The notes below the pieces were generated by a model. The model was not told the origin of the DNA and searched no databases. It worked only from the letters and a program-made list of their open reading frames with translations. Below are positions 1 to 9,700 of a DNA stretch of 64,000 nt, in pieces. The stretch comes from Ardenticatenaceae bacterium (GTDB taxonomy: Bacteria > Chloroflexota > Anaerolineae > Promineifilales > Promineifilaceae). Both the position numbers and the translations under genes were made by a program. How positions within the stretch are numbered: the stretch's first letter is position 1; each line of letters starts with the position of its first letter. The stretch lies in assembly GCA_020634435.1 (NCBI GenBank), contig JACKBS010000005.1, forward strand, positions 868,001 through 932,000, given 5' to 3'.

Positions 1-702
1 AATGGGGGTGATCGTGGAAACGTTCGCGCTCGGTTTGGCGGCGGTGATGACCTCTTCATAGGTGTGGGTGGAGCAAGGTTCGCTGCTGTCCACCGTCAGC
101 TGGTCCTGGCCATCGGTAAATAAAATAATGGCGCGCCGTTCTTGGGGATTTTTGATCTGCTGATCCAGACGCTCTATGGCACCGTAAACAGCATCATAGA
201 GGCAGGTGCCCCGGTTGGGGATCGCCTGCACGGTGTCGATCACATCTTTTACGCGGATATGGTTATCCGTAAAATCTTGCAGGGGAAAGCTGGATTCATT
301 AAAAGGAATAACGGCAAAATGGGCTGTGGGCGGGGCGTTATCAATAGCTGATTTTGCGGCGACTCTTACCTGCTCCATAACATCCTGCATACTGCCGCTG
401 GTATCTAGGAGCAGAGCAATAAAAATAGGCGTTTGGGGGTCGGCAATTTGCACGGGAACGGGCGTGCCGTTGCCTCCCAGTAGCTGAATGGATGCGGCTT
501 CAATGTCTGGCTGTGGCATCGGACGGCCGTTGCTATCTGTCACCGTAAAAAAGACATCCAACCCCATGTTGTCATCCCCTTCCGTGGCCACAACATGGTT
601 GATCGTTAGGAATCCGCTGGTTTGGGCCTGAACCGCAAAAGGTTTCAGAAAACACAACCAGCCTACTAAAAGAAGAAGATACCCCATATTTTTCTTTGTC
701 AT
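1..702 (-). CDS. Secreted von Willebrand factor A (VWA) domain protein, 3' end outside window
   Basis: This gene enters from the left edge and only its first 234 codons are visible, without a stop. The start at 702 gives a Sec signal peptide (MTKKNMGYLLLLVGWLCFLKP, likely cut after AVQA near residue 26). A beta-rich stretch follows, then a VWA domain beginning near residue 92. The metal-ion-dependent adhesion site DTSGS is at residues 100-104, and a later FTDGQDQ segment matches the third MIDAS loop. VWA domains bind protein partners through a metal ion, so an extracytoplasmic binding role is likely. It is divergent from the WXG100 cluster starting at 1006 and shares that upstream region. Whether it belongs to the secretion locus functionally is inference from position only. 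Confidence 0.85.
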   Translation of the reverse strand, partial: MTKKNMGYLLLLVGWLCFLKPFAVQAQTSGFLTINHVVATEGDDNMGLDVFFTVTDSNGRPMPQPDIEAASIQLLGGNGTPVPVQIADPQTPIFIALLLDTSGSMQDVMEQVRVAAKSAIDNAPPTAHFAVIPFNESSFPLQDFTDNHIRVKDVIDTVQAIPNRGTCLYDAVYGAIERLDQQIKNPQERRAIILFTDGQDQLTVDSSEPCSTHTYEEVITAAKPSANVSTITPI

Positions 703-758
703 TTAGCGCTTACCTCTGAGAGTGGGTATGGATGAATCAGATGCTACCGGAGATTGTC

Positions 759-787
759 TTGACAGACAGAATTTACTTTTTTACACT
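759..787 (+). promoter_or_regulatory. Candidate sigma70-type promoter for the WXG100 cluster
   Basis: TTGACA at 759-764 is followed after 17 bases by TACACT (4 of 6 to the consensus -10) at 782-787. It lies in the AT-rich 303-base gap between the divergent VWA gene and the first WXG100 gene and would give a leader of about 210 bases. The rest of the gap shows no convincing gene. The call is based on sequence only. Confidence 0.45.
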
Positions 788-1005
788 TCGAACTGCTTAG
801 TGTCCAGAGAAGTTAGAAAAATTTTAGCAAAATATTTTGACTTTATTGTGTTAATAACTTTTCAGTTCGGTATATCAATACGATATAGTCATCAACCCGT
901 TAAGTCAACTAAAGTAAATAGTAGATATTTATCCACTGACTGGTCTTTTGGCCCAACCCATATAGGTGGTCTGGTTATGAACCTGCCACAAAAGGAATAA
1001 ATAAA

Positions 1006-1305
1006 ATGGATGAGATTCGGGCAGATTATGATCGGCTTGAGCAGTTAGCAAATCAATTTGCTAATCAATCCCAAGCCATTCAGCAAATGCTGCAAAATGT
1101 GCGTGGTTCCATGGATCCCCTGCAAAGTGGTGGCTGGATTGGCCGTGGCTCAGATGCGTTTTTCTCTGAGATGCAAAGTGAAGTTTTGCCAGCGACTCAG
1201 CGACTGCAAGAAGCATTGGATGAAGCCAACCGCGTGACGAAACAGATTATTCAAACGGTTAAACAGGCAGAGGAAGAGGCATCTTCCCCGTTTCGTGCCA
1301 GCTAA
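1006..1305 (+). CDS. WXG100-family (ESAT-6-like) small secreted protein
   Basis: A 99-residue protein of the usual WXG100 length. It has a predicted helix-turn-helix hairpin with the turn motif GGWIGRGSDAF, where W44-x-G46 is the WxG signature. WXG100 proteins are dimeric four-helix-bundle substrates of type VII secretion. The start is supported by AAAGGA upstream. It is closely similar to the N-terminal domain of the glycine-rich protein at 13215: both share the DY-RLE start, the GGW turn, the SDAFF segment and the EEAS-FRA end. No C-terminal YxxxD/E signal is visible, so it may be exported as a heterodimer with one of the three following small proteins, with which it forms a tightly spaced operon. 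Confidence 0.88.
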   Translation: MDEIRADYDRLEQLANQFANQSQAIQQMLQNVRGSMDPLQSGGWIGRGSDAFFSEMQSEVLPATQRLQEALDEANRVTKQIIQTVKQAEEEASSPFRAS

Positions 1306-1338
1306 CCCCTATTAGTAGCCAATTTTAAGGAGAGCATT

Positions 1339-1629
1339 ATGTCTGAAATTAAGATGGATTATGGATTGATGGAAGATATGAACCGTACCTTCCTTCAAGG
1401 CGTTGAACAATTGCAAGACACCATGCAAGCTATGCAAAATGTGGCCAACGAGATGGAAGATGGGGCATTGTTAGGACGAGGCGGTACAGCCTTTACAGAA
1501 GCAATTCGGGGCAAATTGTGTCCGGCGATTTCCCGGCTGACGGACAAGTTCCAGGAACTTGCTGAAGATATCCAGAAAGCCATGGAAGATATGAAAAGTG
1601 CCGATTCGTCTACTGAGCGTATGTACTAA
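1339..1629 (+). CDS. WXG100-like protein with degenerate turn motif
   Basis: A 96-residue helical-hairpin protein, 33 bases after the previous WXG100 gene and preceded by AAGGAGAG. At the turn it reads GALLGRGGTAF: the tryptophan is replaced by leucine (residue 44) while the second glycine (G46) and the following GRG are kept. The length, the aromatic after the turn and the heptad-like flanking helices fit the WXG100 fold. It probably pairs with one of its neighbours in a secreted heterodimer, as EsxA and EsxB do; the pairing is inference. The acidic, methionine-rich composition is compatible with a small secreted helical protein. Confidence 0.75.
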   Translation: MSEIKMDYGLMEDMNRTFLQGVEQLQDTMQAMQNVANEMEDGALLGRGGTAFTEAIRGKLCPAISRLTDKFQELAEDIQKAMEDMKSADSSTERMY

Positions 1630-1664
1630 AGGCCCAGTATTAGTTAACTTAAGGAGCATAAAAA

Positions 1665-1997
1665 ATGTTAGGTGTGCTTATTCGTTTTGCCCGTAAGGTT
1701 GTAGAAAATATCCTTTCTCAATTGATGCAGCAGTTTAACATCATTCAAGAACAGGCTTTTAGTCCGATGCAGGCCATGGTGCAGCAGGTTATGGATGGTG
1801 TATGGGTTGGCCGTGGTGCGGATGCCTTTGTTGAAGAGGTATCTAGCATTATGATGCCAGGCGTTGGCAAAATTGGGGATGGCATCAATATTTTTAGCAA
1901 GAATATTAACAACGCCATCGATGTGATGGACCGCGCTGATGAGCAGGTAAACAACTTTGTGAACTCATTGGGCGATTTGTTTGGCGGAATTTTTTAA
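1665..1997 (+). CDS. WXG100-family protein
   Basis: A 110-residue protein with a WXG turn, GVWVGRGADAF (W47-x-G49), between two amphipathic helices. The N-terminus is about ten residues longer than usual, and the C-terminus ends in hydrophobic glycine-phenylalanine residues (LGDLFGGIF) rather than a YxxxD/E signal. The ribosome-binding site AAGGAG precedes it. It is the third of four small genes in the same orientation separated by 33-41 bases, so co-transcription is likely. As a WXG100 member it is a likely substrate or co-substrate of the seven-module ATPase encoded at 3728. Which partner it binds cannot be told from sequence. Confidence 0.82.
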   Translation: MLGVLIRFARKVVENILSQLMQQFNIIQEQAFSPMQAMVQQVMDGVWVGRGADAFVEEVSSIMMPGVGKIGDGINIFSKNINNAIDVMDRADEQVNNFVNSLGDLFGGIF

Positions 1998-2037
1998 CGT
2001 CCCAAGGACGATATAACGATTAATTGGAGGTTTGTAG

Positions 2038-2340
2038 ATGGACTCTCAACAAGGCGTATATATGGACACCGACGCTGTGCGTGGCATGGCGAAGAGTTTT
2101 GGGACGATCGGTGATGTGTTGCAGGCTGTGAATAAGGCTATGGAAACCCTCTCCAATGTATTAAAGGCAACCGCTTTTATTGGCATGGTGGGCGGCTTGG
2201 CTGTAGCGCATTACATTGATACGATTCGCCCTCAAATCGAGGACATCGCAGAGAAATGCGAGGAACTCAACAAAGATTTGGATGCTTCGGTGGAAGCGTA
2301 TGAACGAGGCGATGAATTAGGGTCAACACGTTTTCACTAA
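2038..2340 (+). CDS. Small ESX/EspC-like helical protein with YxxxD export signal
   Basis: A 100-residue protein preceded by GGAGG. It lacks a WXG turn. A hydrophobic glycine-rich segment (FIGMVGGLAVAHY, residues 47-59) separates two helices, as in EspC-type or other WXG100-superfamily proteins. Residues 88-92 read YERGD, which fits the YxxxD/E type VII secretion signal just after the second helix; it is the only one of the four small proteins with such a signal. By analogy with known pairs it could carry the signal for a heterodimer with a neighbour. It is the last gene of the cluster and is followed by a strong terminator. Family assignment is moderately certain. Confidence 0.65.
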   Translation: MDSQQGVYMDTDAVRGMAKSFGTIGDVLQAVNKAMETLSNVLKATAFIGMVGGLAVAHYIDTIRPQIEDIAEKCEELNKDLDASVEAYERGDELGSTRFH

Positions 2341-2366
2341 TTCCCCAAGCCGTAAATGTGATAAAT

Positions 2367-2402
2367 AAAAAGCGGATTTGAGTGGTTTCAAATCCGCTTT
2401 TT
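2367..2402. terminator. Bidirectional intrinsic terminator
   Basis: A perfect 15-bp stem (2367-2381 with 2388-2402) and a six-base loop. It begins with AAAAA and ends with TTTTT, so it works on both strands. It lies between the WXG100 cluster and the convergent pseudokinase gene. Confidence 0.9.
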
Positions 2403-2421
2403 CAATTAAGCGCAGGCTGGT

Positions 2422-3516
2422 CTAGGCCGTAGCGCCAGTCAGGGAAACGGCCAGGGCAATGACAAAGGCCACGGCCAAGATAGCGGCAATGATGAGCAAG
2501 ATGGTGTTCAGGCTAGGCCAGCGACTTGGCTTTGGACCGGGCACAGCGCCAAATTGGGCCTTGAGTTCGTTGATGAAAACGGCCGTATCCTGCTGACGCT
2601 GAGATTTGTCTGGGATGGTGGCGTGCATGGCAATTTGGGCCACTGTTTTAACATCCTCAATTCGGTTCATGGGGTTCCGGCGATTGTTTTGCACGGCCCA
2701 GTAGACTTCCTGGTCACTGTTTAGTTTGAACTTATAGGCAGGTTCGCCCACCAGTAGTTCGTACAGGGTGAGGCCAAGACCATAGACATCGGTAGCGAGG
2801 CTGACACGGACGGCCGCCGTGTTTAGCAGTTCTGGGGCAGTGTAAGCTGGCGGCACAAAGAAGTGGTGCCAGTTCTGGCTTAACGATTGGGCATCGCTAA
2901 CAACACCCAGGTCAAAGAGCAAAATGCGCGGCACATTGGGCTCATCATCGAAGCGAACCAGAATGACATCAGGACTGATGCTCAAGTGATAAAAGTTGTT
3001 GGCGTGAAGAAAATTTACGGCCGTTGCCACACTAATCATCAACCAGCCTACATGGTTAATCCATAGCTGTGGATTTTTGGTTAGCACATCGCGCAAAGGC
3101 TCGCCCTCAACATGCTCGAACATGTAAAAATAGAGCAAATGCCCTTGCAGCATTGCCTTGCCGTAAGCATCATCTTTGATTGTGGTACTTGCATAGGGTG
3201 GTAATAAAGTGGGTAGAAACTGATGCTGCTTTTTCTGCAACTGTATTTTTCTTAGAAACTCAGCTTCTCGTTTCAGGCGCTCTTTATTTTCTTCACCCGG
3301 ATGGGCCACTTTTAAAAATACGGTTTTCTTTTGGTGAGTGGCTTCATACAAAACGGCGGAACGCAGCGTCATAACCGGTTTAACAATTTCGATATCGCCC
3401 AGCCATTCTCCGTAATCCAAAATATTGGGCGACATTTCCGCCGGGCAATAGGTTTCCTGGCAGTATAGATTGTTATCCGGGGAAATTCGTTCGCACAAAA
3501 GGCAGACTTGTTTCAT
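2422..3516 (-). CDS. Tail-anchored pseudokinase with N-terminal zinc ribbon (EssB-like role proposed)
   Basis: A 364-residue protein. The N-terminus has a zinc-ribbon-like set of cysteines (C5, C8, C19, C24). A Ser/Thr-kinase fold follows: beta-3 lysine K69 (FLKVA), the helix-C glutamate region near residue 84, DLG at 202-204 replacing DFG, and APE at 227-229. The catalytic loop, normally HRDxKxxN, reads HLSISPDV (177-184): the catalytic aspartate, lysine and asparagine are all missing, so it should be a pseudokinase. A single membrane helix (about 337-358) sits at the very C-terminus with only a few residues beyond. Firmicute type VII systems use a membrane pseudokinase, EssB/YukC, so an equivalent scaffold role is proposed. 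It is divergent from the giant ATPase gene. An unusual active kinase cannot be excluded. Confidence 0.8.
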   Translation of the reverse strand: MKQVCLLCERISPDNNLYCQETYCPAEMSPNILDYGEWLGDIEIVKPVMTLRSAVLYEATHQKKTVFLKVAHPGEENKERLKREAEFLRKIQLQKKQHQFLPTLLPPYASTTIKDDAYGKAMLQGHLLYFYMFEHVEGEPLRDVLTKNPQLWINHVGWLMISVATAVNFLHANNFYHLSISPDVILVRFDDEPNVPRILLFDLGVVSDAQSLSQNWHHFFVPPAYTAPELLNTAAVRVSLATDVYGLGLTLYELLVGEPAYKFKLNSDQEVYWAVQNNRRNPMNRIEDVKTVAQIAMHATIPDKSQRQQDTAVFINELKAQFGAVPGPKPSRWPSLNTILLIIAAILAVAFVIALAVSLTGATA

Positions 3517-3562
3517 TAATTTTTGCCTCCAGCAATGCTAGTTTTTTTGCGATTTGCGGCTA

Positions 3563-3590
3563 TTGACTTGAAGTTATTTTGTGGAACAAT
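3563..3590 (+). promoter_or_regulatory. Candidate promoter for the giant ATPase gene
   Basis: TTGACT (3563-3568), a 16-base spacer and AACAAT (3585-3590) lie in the 211-base region between the divergent pseudokinase and ATPase genes. The match to a sigma70 promoter is fair, and no direct support is possible from sequence alone. Confidence 0.3.
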
Positions 3591-3727
3591 GTCGATATCT
3601 ACACTACTTTTTTCTCCAAATCCTGTCAAGCCATTTTCCAGTGGTCTTTTGGATACGCCCAAAATCAAGAAATACCGTCAGAGTGATACGGCCGTTTGAC
3701 TGAGCGACACGTTAATAAGGAATAATT

Positions 3728-6700
3728 ATGAGCGAGCCTTTCTTCATAGACCGACCCCCTAGAATTCAGCCGGAGCTGCCCTTTGATGAAATCGAAATCC
3801 CCAGCCCGCCCGAAAAAGAAGAGGGGGGGTATACCCAGCTCATTCAAGTTGGCCTTCCCCTGCTAACCATTATTGGCTACGTCCTTATCGCCACTTTGGG
3901 GGGAAGCGGTCGCAGCCCCTGGATGCTGATTCCTATGGCTCTCTCGGTCGTGGCCTCCACCGGTTTTGCCTTCTACACCTACCTCAAAGAAAAGCAGCGC
4001 AGTCAGGAAATTGCCAAAGCGTATTCTGACCGATTGGTAGCCTTAAACAAGGATATGAACGGGTACCATGATCAACAGCGCCGCTTTTACCGCTACAACT
4101 ATCCTGACCGCGCCGTAACATTTCGTATTGTGCAGAATGCCCGCCTGGAAGTGGAAAAGCCAGAACGTACTTTGCGTACGGAAGCCCGCCTGTGGGAAAG
4201 ACGTGTCGAGGATGAAGATTTTGGCGCGGTGCGGTTGGGCCTGGGCACGCTGCCTTCCACCGTCACCTACGTTTTGGGTGACGTAGAAAACTTTGATGAT
4301 GAACAGGTTAGAGCCGCGATGAAGCTGGAAGAAGATTCCAAGTTTGTCTCGGACATTCCCGTCATTATTAACTTGCGCCAGCCGCCAGAAGAAGAAGAGG
4401 AATTTGACAAAGAAGAAGACGATGAGACGACTTCCACGCCACGCACACCAGTCACCCACGCGTTGGGCATCGCTGGGCATCCGCAGGACCGTACGGCCGT
4501 TTATGAATTTACCCGCGCCTTTTTGAGCCATTTTGTTGTTTATCATGCGCCCATGGATGCCAGGTTGTATGTGCTGGGGCAGAGCAAAAAGGAATGGGCC
4601 TGGACCGATTATTTGCCGCACAGCAAGGGTGATGAACAAACCGAATATCGTTGCTTTGTTGAGGAAGTCGCAGATAGTGACGAAGCAGAAAAAGCATTTG
4701 ATGACGATGATGAAGGTGCTGTTGCCCAATTTTTGGAAGGCATCCGCAAAGTTTTGGCCACGCGCAAAATTCGGCTGAATGATCGCGATAACGAAAAAGG
4801 CAGCGGCGATGATCCGACGCATCCTTTTTTGCTGGTTGTTATAGACCTGCTGGATGTGTCAAATGATCAATCACCACTGAGCGACCTGGAATCGGATGCA
4901 GCCATTTCGATTTTGCTGGAAGAAGGGGCAGCGCTGGGAGCGGCCGTTATTTTTCTGGTACCAGAAAGAAGTAAAGTGCCAGGCGGTTGTCAGGCGGTCA
5001 TTGAAATTCAAAAGACAACACCGGCCACCAACAGCACCCTGGAACGAAACCAAAAGCTTCATTTTCGTTATGCCGAAGTGGGTATTAATTCCTTCCGCTA
5101 TGTGGGTGAAGCCGACTATATCAACAATCCAGAAACGATGACGCGTCTGGCGCAAAGCCTGGCCCAAATGGAAGTGCGGCAAAGTGCGGGGGCTAACCTC
5201 ACCAATGCGGTCTCCTTTCTGCCGCTCATGGGCTACAACACGCTGCGCGAGTTGGAAGTAGATGCCTGGCGCAAATGGCAGGACAGTACGCTGCCCAAAT
5301 ACGCCAACTGGCTGCGCGTTAAGCTGGGACGCATGTCTGGCAATAAAGACCGTACCATGGTCTTCTCGGCCAAACGAGACGGGGTACATGGCATGGTGGC
5401 TGGCAGCACCGGTTCTGGTAAATCGGAACTGCTCATCTCGATGATAACGGGCATGGCCGTGACTTACGATCCCACAGTGCTGAATTTTGTCTTGGTGGAC
5501 TACAAAGGTGGTGGCGCTTTTAAGGAATTCCAGGATTTGCCCCACTGTGTGGACATCATTACCAACCTGGCTGGCGAAGGCGTCACGCGCATGTTCACTG
5601 CCATTAAGTCAGAGATGCAGCGGCGTCAGGCTTTAAATGTAGAAACCAAAACCAAAAACATTGTCGATTACCGCCAGCAGGGTTTCCATCTGAAGCATAA
5701 ACCTTATCCGTATTTGTTCATTATCATTGATGAATTTGCGGAGATGATTGCTGATCGCTCGGAATACAAGTCTGAGTTGGAGAGTATTACGCGGGTAGGT
5801 CGCGCGCAGGGTGTCTCTTTGATTTTGGCGGCGCAACGGCCGTCTGGCGTCACCGACCAAATGCGCTCTAATATCAAATTCCGCATCTGCTTGCGCGTGG
5901 AAACGCCCGCTGAAAGCCGGGAAATGCTGCGCCGTTCCGATGCCGCGTTTTTACCCGGTGGTTTGCCCGGTCGCGGTTATCTCCAGGTCGGCAACGAAGA
6001 AATCGAGCTGATCCAGGTGGCCTACACAGGTGAAAAATATGTCGATCCGGATCAATCGCCAAGAGCTAACGTCATCTGGCCCGACCGGCTGGAAAACTAC
6101 AATCCTGAAGATGATCAAGACCCACCGGAACTGTATAAAGCCATTATTGCTTCTTTAGACAAAATGGCGCGGAACAACGGCGTAGAAAAACAGCGTGCCC
6201 CGTGGCCCGAATTTTTGCCCGCGCAGTTGGCTCTCTCACAATTGCTTGTTTCACGCGATCCCAAGGCAACGGCCGTTACCTCCGAAGAATATCTGGCCGA
6301 TATAGACAAAATCATGTTGGGTCGCGTTCCCGATACAACCCTGACGCTGAACCCCTCCGTTAACAAATGGCTCAATGGCGAAAATGGCTGGTTCGATCGG
6401 TTGGACTGGGATGAATACGCCATGCGCCCCGTTGTTGGCCTTATTGACAATCCTTATGCGGCCCAACAGCTGCCGCTGGTTATTGATCTGAGGCGGGGGC
6501 ATGTAGCCGTTTTTGGCGCTTCTGGCTGGGGCAAAACGACCTTCATTCGTTCCCTGGTGGTCAGCCTGACCGCTACCCATTCTCCCGACGATCTCTGGGT
6601 CTACATTTTGGATCTGGGCGGTCGCAACCTGGGGGTATTGGAAAATTTGCCCCATGTGGGTTCCGTTATTATTCCCGACGCCGAAGGCTACGAAGAGCGT

Positions 6701-9700
6701 GTAGAACAATTGCTGCGTGAGCTGGATGGGATGATTGAGAGCCGCAAAAACATGCTCAGTAATGAAGGGCTATCCGACATCTACCAGTACAATGAAGCCC
6801 ATCCTCAAGCCACACTGCCAGCCATCTTAGTAGCTATCGACAACTTTATTGAGTTCAACGAAACTTTCGATAACGGCAATGATACCGTCGAAAGTGTTCT
6901 CGATAAATTTGTGGCGCTGGTGCGCCAGGCCAAGCCCTATGGCATCCATTTTGTGATTACGGCCACCCAGCTCAGCATCTTGTCTAACCAGCTGTTTAGC
7001 CTGTTCACCGAACGAATCACCCTGAAGTTGGCTGAGCGCACCGATTACCGCGCCATCCTGGGCGGGCATGTAGCCGATATTGGTGATGTGCCGGGTCGGG
7101 GCTATATCAAGTACGGCCATTTGCCCTTGAGCATGCAAGTTGCTCAGCCCGTGGACCTGCGCCGTGAGGGCATGGAAGAGCTGGCCAATGAGCGTGAAGA
7201 GCTGGAGCAGTACGCCCAGAGCATGACCGACTTCATGGCCCGGGCTGGGCACGAATACAAAGAGCCGATTCGGGTCGATGCGCTGCCCAAGTCGATTCTA
7301 TTTAAACAAATCCTGGCCCGTCAGATGGATATTCCCATCGACGAAAACTTTTTGGCGCATCTGCGGCGGCATGTGGCCCAAAAATGGCAGTCATCGCTGG
7401 ACCCGCAATTGGCGGACTGGCTGCGGGTAACGATGGGCGTGGTCTCTGGCAACCGGCTGCGCGAAATGCATCTGGAAGCCAAACACGACGGTGTGCATGG
7501 CATGATTGCCGGTGGAACAGGCGCGGGTAAATCTGAATTGTTGATGACCATGATTGTGGGCCTGGCCCTGGAGTATGATCCGTCGGTGCTGAACTTTGTG
7601 CTGGTGGATTACAAGGGTGGGGGCGCTTTTGCGCCATTCCGCGGCCTACCGCACTGTGTGGACATTGTAACCAACCTGAATAAGTCGGCCGTACGGCGTA
7701 TGTTCACCGCCATCAATGCCGAAATGCAGCGGCGGCAAAAGCTAAACGCCGACACAGAAACAAAAGATATTGTTGAATATCGGGAAAAGGGCTTCCACCT
7801 CAGCCACGCACCGTATCCGCATCTTTTTATCATCATTGATGAATATGCCGAGATGATTACGGATAGCCCGGAATTTAAGGCGGAGCTGGACAGTATTACG
7901 CGCGTGGGGCGGGCTCAGGGGGTCAATCTGCTGCTGGCTTCGCAGCGGCCAACCGGCGTTTCCGATCAAATGAGGGCCAATATCAAGTTCCGTGTCTGCC
8001 TGCGGGTAGAGGGGATTGACACCAGCCGCGAAATGCTGCGCCGTTCCGATGCGGCCTTTTTGCCCAGCGGGATGCCGGGCCGTGGCTATTTGCAAATTGG
8101 CAACGAAAATATTGAGCTGATGCAGGTGGCCTGGACAGGTGAAGAAGTTGACTATATGGATGCTCAGGAAGAAGGTGGGCAAAAGCCTAAATTCTATGAC
8201 ATGGCAGTGGCCCTGGCTAATGAGCTTTTACGGGGTGAACGGCCGCGTACGCCCTGGCCCCCCTTCCTCCCGGCACAGCTCACTTTGGCATCGCCTCTTG
8301 TTGTATCGTATATGCAAGAAGGGTATGTGCCTTTGATGACGCTGGGGAAGAAGGAACGGCCGTCTCAACTCAACCCGTTTATTCAGGATTGGAACGACGG
8401 AAAGCTGGCCTGGCACGGCATGAACTGGAAAGAAACGGCCATGCGGGCCATCGTGGGCCTGGCCGATGATCCGTACAACGCCAGCCAACTCCCGCTCATT
8501 GTCGATCTAAACAAGGGCCATTTTGTCATTTTTGGGGCCTCTGGCTGGGGCAAAACAACGTTTATGCGGACCCTCATTGTGAGCCTGGCGGCTACCCATT
8601 CCCCCGATGAGTTCCATGCCCATGTGCTGGATTTGGGTGGGCGCAACCTGGAAGTGCTAAAGGCGCTGCCGCACGTGGGTTCCATCATCATGCCAGACGA
8701 GCGCGGCTACGAGGAGCGAATTCAGCAGCTGCTGCGCGAACTGAACGATATTGTGGATCGGCGCAAGCGGCTCTTTAGCGAGGCTGGCGTTTCAACCCTG
8801 TATGAGTACAACGTGCTGCACCCCGATCGCATTGAGCCAGCCATGCTTGTGGTCATCGACAACTTTGCCGAGTTCATTGAAACGTTTGGCAACCCCAACG
8901 GATCGGCCGAAGACGATAATCTGCTGGAAACGTTGGTGTTGCTGGTGCGGCAGGCTAAAGCCTACGGACTGCATTTTGTCATCTCTGCCACCCGGACCAA
9001 TGAACTCTCTAGCAAGCTGTACAGTCTGTTTACCGAACGTCTCACCCTGCGGCTGTCTGACTCTGGCCAATATCGCACCATTGTGGGCGGTAACGTTACG
9101 GAGATTGACGAGATTGCGGGCCGTGGCTATGTGCGCGTGGGTCGTCAACCGCTGGAATTCCAGATTGCCATTGCTACCGGCTACTTTGACGAACTGGGTC
9201 AGCTGCATGATGAGGTAAAAGGCATTCGCTATCTTGGGGAGCAGATGAATAAAGTGGGGGCCAAAGCGTGGTCTGGCAAAGCACCCCTGCGCATTGACGC
9301 GCTGCCGAAAACATCCTCTTATCGGCAGGTGCAGTCCGAAATTTTAGCTGTTAGCCAGGAGAAAACTTTCTTGGATGAGCTCAAAGCCGCTACTCGCCAG
9401 GTGTGGGCCACCAATGGTTCGGCCGAAGAGGCGGATTGGCTGCGGGTGGTGCTGGGCATTACTTCCGGCAATCGCAAGCGCGAACTGCGCCTGGAGGCCA
9501 AGAAAGACGGTGTGCATGGTCTTATTGCCGGGGGCACGGGTTCAGGTAAATCGGAACTGTTGATGACCTTGATTGTGGGCCTGGCGCTTAACTATTCGCC
9601 CGATATTTTGAATTTTGTTCTGGTGGATTACAAAGGCGGTGGTGCCTTTAAGCCGTTTGAGAAGCTGCCTCATTGTGTCGATATTGTGACGAATTTGAAC

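Noticed and set aside
722..1000. Open frame of 92 codons before the first WXG100 gene
   Set aside because: AT-rich, no ribosome-binding site or family features, and it overlaps the best promoter candidate.
2422..3516. Active Ser/Thr kinase
   Set aside because: The catalytic Asp, Lys and Asn of the HRDxKxxN loop are all replaced.
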